From Prolixibacteraceae bacterium (GTDB lineage: Bacteria; Bacteroidota; Bacteroidia; Bacteroidales; Prolixibacteraceae), in contig JAQIDF010000285.1 in the NCBI GenBank assembly GCA_027858145.1, forward strand, positions 1-5,956: DNA of 5,956 bases, in the 5' to 3' direction. The number at the start of each line of letters is the position of its first letter. Positions within the stretch are counted from its first letter, which is position 1. Positions 1-5,956 of this stretch are shown in pieces. The notes beneath the pieces are model-generated. The model searched no databases. It worked only from the letters and a program-made list of their open reading frames with translations, and was not told the DNA's origin. Position numbers and translations under genes: made by a program.

Positions 1-24
1 CAGGTTTTTTGTATATATCAATTT

Positions 25-1245
25 ATGGAGAACACACCAGAGAGAATCACTAAAGAACAAGAGAAAGTCGTGCTCGTTGGCCTGATTAACAAGGAACAAG
101 ATGAAGCAAAAGCTAAAGAGTACATCGAAGAACTTGAATTTCTTGCCCATACAGCCGGAGCACAGGTCGAAGCAAAATTCTTCCAACGTCTTGAAATACC
201 AAATACAGTCACGTTTGTTGGCTCTGGCAAACTCGAAGAAATATCAAATTTCATTAAAATAAATGAAATCGATACAATTATATTCGATGACGAACTCACA
301 CCAACTCAACTCCGAAACATTGAAAAAAGGGTATCGTGCAAAGTGCTCGACCGTACCAATCTGATTCTCGACATTTTTGCATCGAGGGCACAAACTGCCT
401 ATGCAAAAACCCAGGTAGAGCTGGCACAGCTCCAATATATGCTCCCCCGGCTTACCCGGATGTGGACACACCTTGAACGCCAAAGAGGTGGTATTGGATT
501 ACGCGGCCCCGGTGAAACGCAAATAGAAACCGACCGCCGTATTATACTTACAAAAATATCGAGGCTCAAAGAACAGCTCAAGAAAATTGACAAGCAAATG
601 AATACCCAGCGGAAAAACCGCGGGAAACTGGTTCGTGTTGCCCTCATAGGTTACACCAACGTAGGTAAGTCAACCATGATGAACATCCTCACCAAGTCTG
701 AAGTATTTGCTGAAAATAAGCTCTTCGCAACATTAGACACAACAGTTCGCAAAATGGTAATTGGAAACCTCCCCTTCCTGATTACCGATACAGTTGGTTT
801 TATTCGTAAACTGCCCCATGGTTTGGTTGAATCGTTTAAATCGACTCTCGACGAAGTGCGCGAAGCCGATTTACTGATACACATGGCTGATATTTCACAC
901 CCCGGTTTCGAGGAGCACATTAATACCGTAAATGAAACACTCGAAGATATTGATGCTGCCAACAAGCCAACTATTTATGTTTTCAATAAAATTGACGCAT
1001 TTACTTATAATAAAAAAGATGACGACGATTTATCGGAAACAACTACTGAAAACTGGACATTGCAAGACTGGAAGAAAAGTTGGATGGCTAAAAACAACAC
1101 ACCTTCGGTATTCGTTTCTGCCAAAGAAAAAACAAATATTGATGAACTGAAAAAAATACTTTACAAGAAAGTAAAAGATATTCATGTAACGCGTTTTCCT
1201 TATAACGATTTTCTGTATGCTCCCGAATTTGAAGATATAGATTAA
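25..1245 (+). CDS. hflX: GTPase HflX (ribosome-splitting, Obg-HflX family)
   Basis: HflX is a cytoplasmic GTPase that binds the 50S subunit and, in characterised bacteria, splits stalled or stress-damaged ribosomes. The 406-residue product has the family layout: an N-terminal HflX domain (about 14-155), the signature GLRGPGETQIETDRR linker (158-172), a charged helical segment (173-200), then the G domain. G1 is GYTNVGKST (209-217), the switch I region LFATLDTT is at 233-240, G3 is DTVG (255-258), G4 is NKID (321-324) and G5 is SAK (365-367). All GTP-binding motifs are intact. The G4-G5 interval (325-360) is long, acidic and Trp-containing compared with E. coli HflX; I recall similar insertions in other Bacteroidota. 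The ATG at 25 fits the usual family N-terminus, but the frame stays open to base 1, so a slightly longer start cannot be excluded. The gene converges on folK with a 4-base overlap. Any promoter lies mostly outside the window. Confidence 0.97.
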   Translation: MENTPERITKEQEKVVLVGLINKEQDEAKAKEYIEELEFLAHTAGAQVEAKFFQRLEIPNTVTFVGSGKLEEISNFIKINEIDTIIFDDELTPTQLRNIEKRVSCKVLDRTNLILDIFASRAQTAYAKTQVELAQLQYMLPRLTRMWTHLERQRGGIGLRGPGETQIETDRRIILTKISRLKEQLKKIDKQMNTQRKNRGKLVRVALIGYTNVGKSTMMNILTKSEVFAENKLFATLDTTVRKMVIGNLPFLITDTVGFIRKLPHGLVESFKSTLDEVREADLLIHMADISHPGFEEHINTVNETLEDIDAANKPTIYVFNKIDAFTYNKKDDDDLSETTTENWTLQDWKKSWMAKNNTPSVFVSAKEKTNIDELKKILYKKVKDIHVTRFPYNDFLYAPEFEDID

Positions 1246-1748
1246 GAATCGTAAAAAATTGCCCCCAACTGATTAACATCTTTATCATCGGTGCATTGCT
1301 TTAACAATTCCTTTATCGTTAGCTTTAAAACCGGGTGTACATAGTCAGGGGAAATCTCGCTCAACGGCTCCAGCACAAATCGTCGCTCGTGCAAATGTTT
1401 GTGTGGAATTGTAAGCTCGGGGGTATCAATAATTTCGTTTGCATATAAAAGTATATCAACATCAATAGGCCGGGAGACATAGCCTTCATTATCCGAACGT
1501 TCACGACCTAATTTTGTTTCAATTTCATGACATTTTTGCAACATCTCGGCCGGCGAATAATCAGTCATTATCTCAACAGCCATGTTTAAAAACTTTTCTT
1601 CGGTATCAAAACCCCATGCTTCCGTTTCATATACGCCCGACAAATCGATAATATGACCTATACCAACGTTAATATAGCGTATAGCCCGCGATAAAAATTT
1701 ATGACGATCGCCAACATTCGATCCCAATGACAAGAAAGCTTTAATCAT
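1242..1748 (-). CDS. folK: 2-amino-4-hydroxy-6-hydroxymethyldihydropteridine pyrophosphokinase (HPPK)
   Basis: HPPK transfers pyrophosphate from ATP to 6-hydroxymethyl-7,8-dihydropterin, the step before dihydropteroate synthase in folate synthesis, in the cytoplasm. The 168-residue protein has normal single-domain length and is not fused to FolB or FolP. It opens with LSLGSNVGDR (6-15). The LGRER segment (80-84) and SRPIDVDIL (92-100) supply the ATP-binding arginines (R82, R84, R93) and the two Mg-binding aspartates (D96, D98). IPHKHLHERRFVLEPL (114-129) holds the conserved His116 and Arg122. The GPR of many family members is replaced by VSR just before the aspartates, a tolerated variation. 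The ATG at 1746-1748 places LSLGSN right at the N-terminus, as expected. No Shine-Dalgarno motif precedes it. The gene is apparently monocistronic in this window, divergent from sppA and convergent with hflX. Confidence 0.96.
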   Translation of the reverse strand: MIKAFLSLGSNVGDRHKFLSRAIRYINVGIGHIIDLSGVYETEAWGFDTEEKFLNMAVEIMTDYSPAEMLQKCHEIETKLGRERSDNEGYVSRPIDVDILLYANEIIDTPELTIPHKHLHERRFVLEPLSEISPDYVHPVLKLTIKELLKQCTDDKDVNQLGAIFYDS

Positions 1749-1791
1749 GGCGTGATTATTATTATAAAAATCTGTGATATTTCATAAATGT

Positions 1792-1825
1792 ACAAATTCT
1801 TTAAGGAAAATGCGATAGAATTTGT
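1792..1825. repeat. Inverted repeat upstream of folK (9-bp arms, 16-base spacer)
   Basis: ACAAATTCT at 1792-1800 and its exact reverse complement AGAATTTGT at 1817-1825 flank a 16-base spacer. The dyad begins 44 bases upstream of the folK start codon, in the folK/sppA divergent region. It could be an operator half-site pair or a hairpin in the folk leader transcript. No T-tract follows it on either strand, so it is not an intrinsic terminator. The arms are A/T-rich (7 of 9), so chance occurrence is possible. Confidence 0.4.
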
Positions 1826-1870
1826 CCAATAAAATCAAAACCTTACAACGCTACATATCAACTAGATTCT

Positions 1871-1878
1871 TATCTTTA
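1871..1878 (+). promoter_or_regulatory. Possible Bacteroidota-type -7 element upstream of sppA
   Basis: TATCTTTA matches the Bacteroidota -7 consensus TAnnTTTG at five of its six specified bases. It sits in a 15-base stretch (1867-1881) that recurs with one mismatch upstream of lpxK. No good TTTG -33 element is visible at the usual 19-22 base spacing. If it is used, sppA would have a leader of about 150 bases containing the 1945-1967 hairpin. AT-rich sequence yields such octamers by chance, so confidence is low. Confidence 0.3.
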
Positions 1879-1944
1879 TATGAAATTTTCTAAAACATTA
1901 TTATTTTTCAATGCATTTAGCATCATCATTTTCAGGATATATTT

Positions 1945-1967
1945 TGTAATATTTTTCGAATATTACA
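1945..1967. repeat. 23-base perfect dyad upstream of sppA (9-bp arms, 5-base loop)
   Basis: TGTAATATT (1945-1953) and AATATTACA (1959-1967) are perfect reverse complements around the loop TTTCG. The centre is about 80 bases upstream of the sppA start. The spacing suits either a transcription-factor operator read on one face of the helix or a leader-RNA hairpin. There is no adjacent T-tract, so it is not an intrinsic terminator. It contains only one G:C pair per arm, so an RNA hairpin would be weak; the operator reading seems better. No regulator can be named from the sequence. Confidence 0.45.
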
Positions 1968-2037
1968 GACATATCTACTATCAGAATCTAAAATATTGAA
2001 AATGACTTAAATTATAACACTCAAAAATTCAATTAAA

Positions 2038-3825
2038 ATGAAAAACTTTTTAAAGTATGTATTAGCCACTGTTGTCGGAATTATACTTGTTGGTATAATA
2101 GGTACATTCCTCTCGATAGGTTTGATATCAGCAATTGTGGCCATGTCATCACCTCAGGAAGTGACACTCAAAGAAAATTCATTACTTAGAATTGACCTTG
2201 ATGCACAAATAACTGACAGATCATCAAACGACCCGTTTGAAAATCTGGAAATCCCCGGTATGCAAAACACAAAAAAAATCGGGCTTGGCGATATCAAATC
2301 AGCAATAAACAAAGCTGCTGACGAGGAAAACATCAAAGGAATTTACATCCGCATTGATCAGGTAATGGCAGGATATGCCACTTGTGAAGAAATTCGTGGT
2401 ACCTTAAAAGAATTTAAAGAAGAATCAGGTAAACCTGTTTATGCTTATTCTGAAAATTATTCACAAAAAGCATATTACCTTGCCTCGGTTGCCGACAAGG
2501 TTTTCATTCAACCAGAAGGAATGCTTTCTTTCTCGGGACTTGCTTCTACTCATTCATTCTACAAAAATGCATTGGAAAAATTAGGCGTTGAGATGCAGGT
2601 TATCCGCCACGGAAAATTTAAGGCAGCCGTTGAACCGTTCATGCTCGAAGAAATGAGCGATGCAAACCGTGAACAAATAAATGTTTACATTGGCAGTATC
2701 TGGAACACAATTGTAACTGACATTGCAGAATCACGTGGTATGGCAACCGACCAATTAAACGTAATTGCAGATGAAAATACAACATTTAGTCCTGCCTACA
2801 ACCTCACCGCAAAAAACTTGGTAGACAGTACATTGTACACCGACCAGGTAGCAGACTTTTTAAAGGCACAGGTGGGAATCGAAAACAGCGATGATTTGAA
2901 CTTCCATAGCATCGCCGACATGAAAAACATTAAAGCGAAACGCGAACACAAAGGTCTTATAAAAGAAAAAATCGCTGTGGTTTACGCTTCAGGCGATATT
3001 GTTATGCAAAGTTCAAGCCCGTTTGACGAAGAGATGATTGTTGGCAACCAAATTGCACACGAAATATCAAAAGCACGGAAAGACACCTCAATCAAAGCTG
3101 TAGTTCTACGTGTTAATTCGCCAGGTGGCAGTGCACTGGCTTCTGACCTAATCTGGCGTGAAGTTCAACTAACTGAAAAAGTCAAACCAATTGTTGTATC
3201 AATGGGCAACGTAGCAGCCTCGGGCGGATATTACATTGCATGCGCTGCCGATACTATTGTAGCCAATCCTTCAACAATAACAGGGTCAATAGGTGTATTT
3301 GGTGTTATTCCAAATGTTGAAGAACTTTTTGAAGACAAATTGGGTATTAACACCGAGGTAGTAAAAACAAACGAACTTAGCGATATGCCGGCTGTTACCC
3401 GCCCGTTAACAAAACACGAGAAAGCAATGATGCAAAATATGGTTGAAAATGTATATTCAACATTTGTAAACCATGTTGCCGATGGGCGTAACTTAACCTA
3501 CGAACAAGTTGACGAAATTGGCCAAGGCCGTGTATGGACAGGTGAAAATGCTTTAGAGCTGGGACTTGTAGATGTATTAGGCGGCATGGATGATGCCATC
3601 GAAATTGCTAAAAACATGAGCGGGCTTGAAACCTACCGTATTGTTGAATTCCCGAAACAAAAAGACCCAATACAGGAATTTTTGAAAGGATTCTCAACAA
3701 AAGTTAAGAATAAAATTATCACTAATGAATTGGGATATGCAGCCAAACACTACAAAGCTGTAAATACAATCATGAACAGCAATGGAATAATGGCCCGCAT
3801 GCCATATGACATATCGGTAGAATAA
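2038..3825 (+). CDS. sppA: Signal peptide peptidase SppA, 67-kDa type (membrane-anchored serine protease)
   Basis: SppA cleaves leftover signal peptides and other membrane peptides after secretion. It is a Ser/Lys-dyad protease of family S49, anchored in the inner membrane with its catalytic domains in the periplasm. At 595 residues this is the long, tandem-domain form. One hydrophobic segment (about 7-36) forms the N-terminal anchor. The N-terminal S49 domain (about 80-290) carries the general-base lysine in RHGKFKAAVEPF (K193, matching E. coli K209). The C-terminal domain (about 310-530) carries the nucleophile in NVAASGGYY (S395, matching E. coli S409), with RVNSPGGS (358-365) and TGSIGVFG (415-422) around the active site. 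Both halves of the dyad are present, so the enzyme should be active. The ATG at 2038 gives a typical short cytoplasmic N-terminus (MKNFLKY). A strong terminator follows 18 bases after the stop, so sppA is probably transcribed separately from lpxK. Confidence 0.97.
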   Translation: MKNFLKYVLATVVGIILVGIIGTFLSIGLISAIVAMSSPQEVTLKENSLLRIDLDAQITDRSSNDPFENLEIPGMQNTKKIGLGDIKSAINKAADEENIKGIYIRIDQVMAGYATCEEIRGTLKEFKEESGKPVYAYSENYSQKAYYLASVADKVFIQPEGMLSFSGLASTHSFYKNALEKLGVEMQVIRHGKFKAAVEPFMLEEMSDANREQINVYIGSIWNTIVTDIAESRGMATDQLNVIADENTTFSPAYNLTAKNLVDSTLYTDQVADFLKAQVGIENSDDLNFHSIADMKNIKAKREHKGLIKEKIAVVYASGDIVMQSSSPFDEEMIVGNQIAHEISKARKDTSIKAVVLRVNSPGGSALASDLIWREVQLTEKVKPIVVSMGNVAASGGYYIACAADTIVANPSTITGSIGVFGVIPNVEELFEDKLGINTEVVKTNELSDMPAVTRPLTKHEKAMMQNMVENVYSTFVNHVADGRNLTYEQVDEIGQGRVWTGENALELGLVDVLGGMDDAIEIAKNMSGLETYRIVEFPKQKDPIQEFLKGFSTKVKNKIITNELGYAAKHYKAVNTIMNSNGIMARMPYDISVE

Positions 3826-3843
3826 AACAAAAACACTTATTTT

Positions 3844-3876
3844 AAAAAATACCGGCCACAAACCGGTATTTTTTTT
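3844..3876 (+). terminator. Intrinsic terminator after sppA
   Basis: A perfect 12-bp stem pairs AAAAAATACCGG (3844-3855) with CCGGTATTTTTT (3863-3874) around the 7-base loop CCACAAA, and the T-run continues to 3876. The CCGG core followed by eight Ts is the classic rho-independent form. It starts 18 bases downstream of the sppA stop. The A-run on the upstream arm makes it structurally bidirectional, although no minus-strand gene approaches it here. Confidence 0.9.
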
Positions 3877-3878
3877 GC

Positions 3879-3912
3879 TTTAGCCACACTTCTGTATAAT
3901 TTCGTATCTTTA
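3879..3912 (+). promoter_or_regulatory. Probable lpxK-PNP promoter (Bacteroidota type)
   Basis: TATCTTTA at 3905-3912 matches the Bacteroidota -7 consensus TAnnTTTG except for the last base. TTTA at 3879-3882, 22 bases upstream, is a possible -33 element (consensus TTTG). The start of transcription would fall near 3917-3920, giving a leader of about 25 bases before the lpxK ATG. A promoter is expected here because the sppA terminator lies just upstream. The octamer belongs to a 15-base block (3901-3915) nearly identical to one upstream of sppA. Confidence 0.45.
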
Positions 3913-3941
3913 TATTCAAGCCTAAAATACGAAATAAGTAT

Positions 3942-5033
3942 ATGCGTGAAATACTCCTTTTTCCTTTATCCTTTTTATATGGATTGATAACTTCTTTTCG
4001 GAATTTTTTGTACGACTCAAAGATTCTAAAACAACACGAATTTGACATCCCTGTCATCTCTGTTGGCAACTTAACCGTTGGGGGTACAGGCAAAACACCC
4101 CATGCCGAATATCTGATATCCCTTTTAAAAAAGGATTTCAAAATTGCTTTTTTAAGCCGTGGTTATAAGCGCAAAACCAAAGGTTTTATTCTTGCCAATA
4201 AAAACTCAGGCGTAAATGATATTGGAGATGAACCGGTACAAATAAAACAGAAATTCCCTGATATTACGGTAGCTGTATGTGAAAAACGGGCTGTTGGTAT
4301 TAAGAAACTCATCAATAACGATACATTAAATATCGATGCCATTATTCTTGACGATGCATTTCAGCACCGAAGCGTACGACCCAATATAAACATTCTGCTT
4401 ATAGATTACACTCAGCAAATCTTTAATGACAGTTTGTTGCCGGCCGGAAGGTTAAGAGAGTCGACCCGTGCAAAGTACAGGGCAAATTTTATCATTTTCA
4501 CAAAATGCCCGCCTCAGCTTAAGCCCATTGACCAAAGGATTATTAAAAACAAACTTGATATACGCCCGTACCAGAATTTATTTTTCACAGACATTGTTTA
4601 CGGTGAAATCTCCCCTGCCGAAAAAGGCAGAACACTTTTGGGCAACGACATGAGAGAATACACCGTTCTCCTGATTACCGGAATTGGAAATCCAAAACCA
4701 CTGCTATCTTATATAGAGCCACAAGTAGGAGAAATCATCCACCTGCAATACGCCGACCATTACAAATATAAAACTCCCGACATCGAAAAAATTCAAAATC
4801 AATACGATGCTATTGAATCGTCATATAAAATGATCCTAACAACAGAAAAAGATCTTGTAAGATTAAAATCAACACCCGGTTTGCCGAATGGTTTTATGGA
4901 AAAATTATACTATATTCCAATCGAGATTCGGTTTTTAGAACGAATGAAAGATGCGTTTAACAAAAGGATAATAAACTATGTTACAGAAAATAGAAGCAAC
5001 AGCAAACTTTATAAAAAAAACAACAAGCTTTAG
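3942..5033 (+). CDS. lpxK: Tetraacyldisaccharide 4'-kinase LpxK (lipid A synthesis)
   Basis: LpxK uses ATP to phosphorylate the 4' position of tetraacyldisaccharide 1-phosphate, making lipid IVA at the cytoplasmic face of the inner membrane. The 363-residue protein has normal length. An amphipathic, partly hydrophobic N-terminus (about 1-24) probably docks it on the membrane. The P-loop is VGNLTVGGTGKTP (41-53). LSRGY (71-75), GDEP (95-98), DDAFQHR (137-143) and LLPAGRLRES (165-174) follow in family order. DDAFQHR has Ala where proteobacterial enzymes have Gly; I recall this as usual in Bacteroidota. The C-terminal half keeps ITGIGNP (245-251), DHYKY (272-276) and TTEKDLVRL (300-308). The ATG at 3942 aligns with the family start. 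The last 18 codons and the stop overlap the purine nucleoside phosphorylase gene in another frame, implying co-transcription and possibly coupled translation. Its presence implies an outer membrane with lipid A. Confidence 0.96.
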   Translation: MREILLFPLSFLYGLITSFRNFLYDSKILKQHEFDIPVISVGNLTVGGTGKTPHAEYLISLLKKDFKIAFLSRGYKRKTKGFILANKNSGVNDIGDEPVQIKQKFPDITVAVCEKRAVGIKKLINNDTLNIDAIILDDAFQHRSVRPNINILLIDYTQQIFNDSLLPAGRLRESTRAKYRANFIIFTKCPPQLKPIDQRIIKNKLDIRPYQNLFFTDIVYGEISPAEKGRTLLGNDMREYTVLLITGIGNPKPLLSYIEPQVGEIIHLQYADHYKYKTPDIEKIQNQYDAIESSYKMILTTEKDLVRLKSTPGLPNGFMEKLYYIPIEIRFLERMKDAFNKRIINYVTENRSNSKLYKKNNKL

Positions 5034-5793
5034 CGGTAAAACAGCCATCATTCTCGGATCGGGACTTGGTAATTTTACCGATAACATGGAAATCAAGCAC
5101 TCGCTAAGTTATAAAGACATACCTAATTTCCCGGTTTCAACCATCAAAGGGCATGCCGGCAAACTCATTTTTGGCAATTACAAAGGGAAGGAAGTAGTTG
5201 CGATGCAAGGCCGTTTTCATTATTACGAAGGCTACACGATGGAAGAAGTAACTTTCCCGATACGAGTATTTAAAATGATGGGCATTGATTACCTGATGGT
5301 ATCAAACGCTGCCGGTGGCACAAACTACAGCTTCGAAGTAGGTGATGTAATGATGATTACCGATCATATAAACCTGTTTGGCACCAACCCATTAATTGGT
5401 AAAAATGAAGAAAAGCTGGGGCCACGTTTCACCAACATGTCGAATGCTTATGATGTGCACTTGTGCGAAGTTGCCCGACAATATGCCCGCAGCAATAACA
5501 TCAGGCTTCAGGAGGGTGTTTATGTAGGACTTACCGGGCCTAGTTTTGAAACCAATGCCGAGTACCGTTTCTTAAACACCATAGGCGGTGATTCAGTTGG
5601 TATGTCAACCGTTCCCGAAGTTATTGTGGCCAACCACATGTCGATGCATGTTTTTGGCATATCGGTAATAACAAACAACGGACTTGAAGTTCCGGAAGAA
5701 GGCAACAATCATAACGAAGTACTGGATGTAGCATCAATTGCAGCACCTAAACTGGAAGCGATTTTTGGAGCTGTAATAAAGAATATTGATTAA
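4978..5793 (+). CDS. punA: Purine-nucleoside phosphorylase, trimeric (6-oxopurine) type
   Basis: The enzyme cleaves inosine, guanosine and their deoxy forms with phosphate, giving free base and (deoxy)ribose 1-phosphate for purine salvage in the cytoplasm. The 271-residue length and motifs place it in the trimeric PNP family rather than the hexameric DeoD family. Phosphate-site elements are ILGSGLG (25-31, S28), GH (58-59) and QGRFHYYEGY (77-86, R79 and H81). SNAAGG (109-114), GPSFET (187-192, E191) and GMSTVPEV (208-215, M209 and S210) form the base and sugar sites. E191 and N233 correspond to human Glu201 and Asn243, which favour 6-oxopurines over adenosine. The ATG at 4978 gives the normal family N-terminus despite lying 56 bases inside lpxK, because the first conserved motif begins only 24 codons later. 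It ends with tandem stops TAA-TAG, then a hairpin with a T-tract. Confidence 0.95.
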   Translation: MLQKIEATANFIKKTTSFSGKTAIILGSGLGNFTDNMEIKHSLSYKDIPNFPVSTIKGHAGKLIFGNYKGKEVVAMQGRFHYYEGYTMEEVTFPIRVFKMMGIDYLMVSNAAGGTNYSFEVGDVMMITDHINLFGTNPLIGKNEEKLGPRFTNMSNAYDVHLCEVARQYARSNNIRLQEGVYVGLTGPSFETNAEYRFLNTIGGDSVGMSTVPEVIVANHMSMHVFGISVITNNGLEVPEEGNNHNEVLDVASIAAPKLEAIFGAVIKNID

Positions 5794-5814
5794 TAGACAA
5801 ACCAAAAGCCTTAC

Positions 5815-5956
5815 TTATCCGCGGGGAAGATTTTTCACGCGGAATTTTTTCAAGTCCATGAAAGTCCGTTTCCGACCCAGGAAGAAATCGATCACCACAC
5901 TACCCTGCAACATCTCGTTATGTTTACCTGTTACAACCCTTTTGTTTAATGCTTTC
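5815..5956 (-). CDS. Unidentified protein, C-terminal 46 residues only (5' end outside window)
   Basis: A minus-strand frame is open from the window edge to a TAA at 5815-5817 and gives 46 residues. The peptide is basic and of balanced composition: it begins KALNKRVVTGKHNEMLQGS, continues VVIDFFLGRKRTFMDLKKF and ends RVKNLPRG. I do not recognise a family. There is no signal or transmembrane segment in the visible part. The alternating hydrophobic stretch VVIDFFL suggests a beta strand, which is only an inference. It converges on the purine nucleoside phosphorylase gene with a 21-base gap. An opposing plus-strand frame (from 5858) is also open to the edge, but its product looks less protein-like. 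The reading is supported mainly by composition and by the tail-to-tail spacing. Confidence 0.55.
   Translation of the reverse strand, partial: KALNKRVVTGKHNEMLQGSVVIDFFLGRKRTFMDLKKFRVKNLPRG
5818..5850 (+). terminator. Probable intrinsic terminator of the lpxK-PNP transcript
   Basis: TCCGCG (5818-5823) pairs with CGCGGA (5838-5843), and an inner GAA/TTC helix (5826-5828 with 5834-5836) closes a five-base loop. The downstream strand continues into a run of six Ts (5845-5850). It begins 25 bases after the PNP stop. The outer stem is short but GC-rich; the inner part has a bulge, so the fold is less perfect than the terminator after sppA. It lies entirely inside the last 11 sense codons of the opposing partial gene. 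Confidence 0.6.

Noticed and set aside
651..965. Minus-strand ORF of about 104 codons opposite hflX.
   Set aside because: It lies wholly antisense to the conserved HflX G domain, and its Ser/Arg-rich product resembles no family; it is a shadow frame.
1880..1999. A 39-codon plus-strand ORF in the folK/sppA gap with a hydrophobic product (MKFSKTLLFFNAFSIIIF...).
   Set aside because: Its Phe/Ile/Tyr-rich composition is what AT-rich noncoding DNA gives by chance. The promoter-like octamer directly abuts its ATG, leaving no room for a leader, and there is no ribosome-binding signal. It could only be revived by conservation in relatives.
1749..2037. Search for tRNA, small RNA, riboswitch or mobile-element ends in the largest gene-free stretch.
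   Set aside because: No cloverleaf, conserved riboswitch core, transposase remnant or target-site duplication is visible; only the two dyads and one promoter-like octamer stand out.
3842..4141. Minus-strand ORF of about 99 codons over the sppA-lpxK gap and the lpxK start.
   Set aside because: It runs through the strong terminator hairpin and antisense to the LpxK P-loop region; a shadow frame with no family resemblance.
5858..5956. Plus-strand ORF open to the window edge, beginning MKVRFRPRKKSITT.
   Set aside because: It starts just after the probable terminator and opposes the minus-strand frame. Its Cys/Leu/Thr-rich remainder looks less protein-like than the minus-strand product. Not fully excluded, because both frames are truncated.
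1..5956. A possible novel system such as defence, toxin-antitoxin, CRISPR or retroelement.
   Set aside because: All complete genes are recognisable housekeeping genes with intact active sites, and there are no repeat arrays, foreign-looking segments or broken genes.

Overview
The window looks like ordinary chromosomal core sequence from a Gram-negative member of the Bacteroidota, most likely a marine or anaerobic Bacteroidales/Marinilabiliales-type organism. This rests on four things: AT-rich DNA, starts preceded by A/T-rich leaders without clear Shine-Dalgarno motifs, TATCTTTA promoter-like octamers close to the Bacteroidota consensus TAnnTTTG, and a folK-sppA-lpxK-purine nucleoside phosphorylase neighbourhood that I recall from Bacteroidales. 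The lineage call is an inference; no rRNA or marker phylogeny is available here.

Layout. Bases 25-1245 (+) encode the ribosome-associated GTPase HflX. Bases 1242-1748 (-) encode the folate enzyme FolK, convergent with hflX; the two share a 4-base overlap in which one TTAA palindrome supplies both stop codons. Bases 1749-2037 are an AT-rich divergent intergenic region with no convincing gene. It carries two perfect 9-bp inverted repeats and a promoter-like octamer. Bases 2038-3825 (+) encode the membrane-anchored 67-kDa-type signal peptide peptidase SppA, followed by a very clear intrinsic terminator (3844-3876). A second copy of the promoter-like octamer follows, then lpxK (3942-5033, lipid A 4'-kinase). 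lpxK overlaps the trimeric-type purine nucleoside phosphorylase gene (4978-5793) by 56 bases, so those two genes form a tight bicistron. A hairpin with a T-tract (5818-5850) probably ends that transcript. It lies inside the last codons of an unidentified convergent gene (5815-5956, minus strand) that runs off the window.

The genes are housekeeping functions rather than one pathway: ribosome rescue (HflX), folate synthesis (FolK), membrane peptide turnover (SppA), outer-membrane lipid A synthesis (LpxK) and purine salvage (PNP). All key catalytic residues I looked for are present, and I see no frameshift, mobile element, CRISPR array, tRNA or rRNA. I did not find an exciting undescribed system. 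The items worth a second look are regulatory or architectural: the two dyads between folK and sppA, a 15-base element shared by the sppA and lpxK leaders, the long lpxK/PNP overlap containing an A8 run, and the terminator embedded in a coding 3' end.
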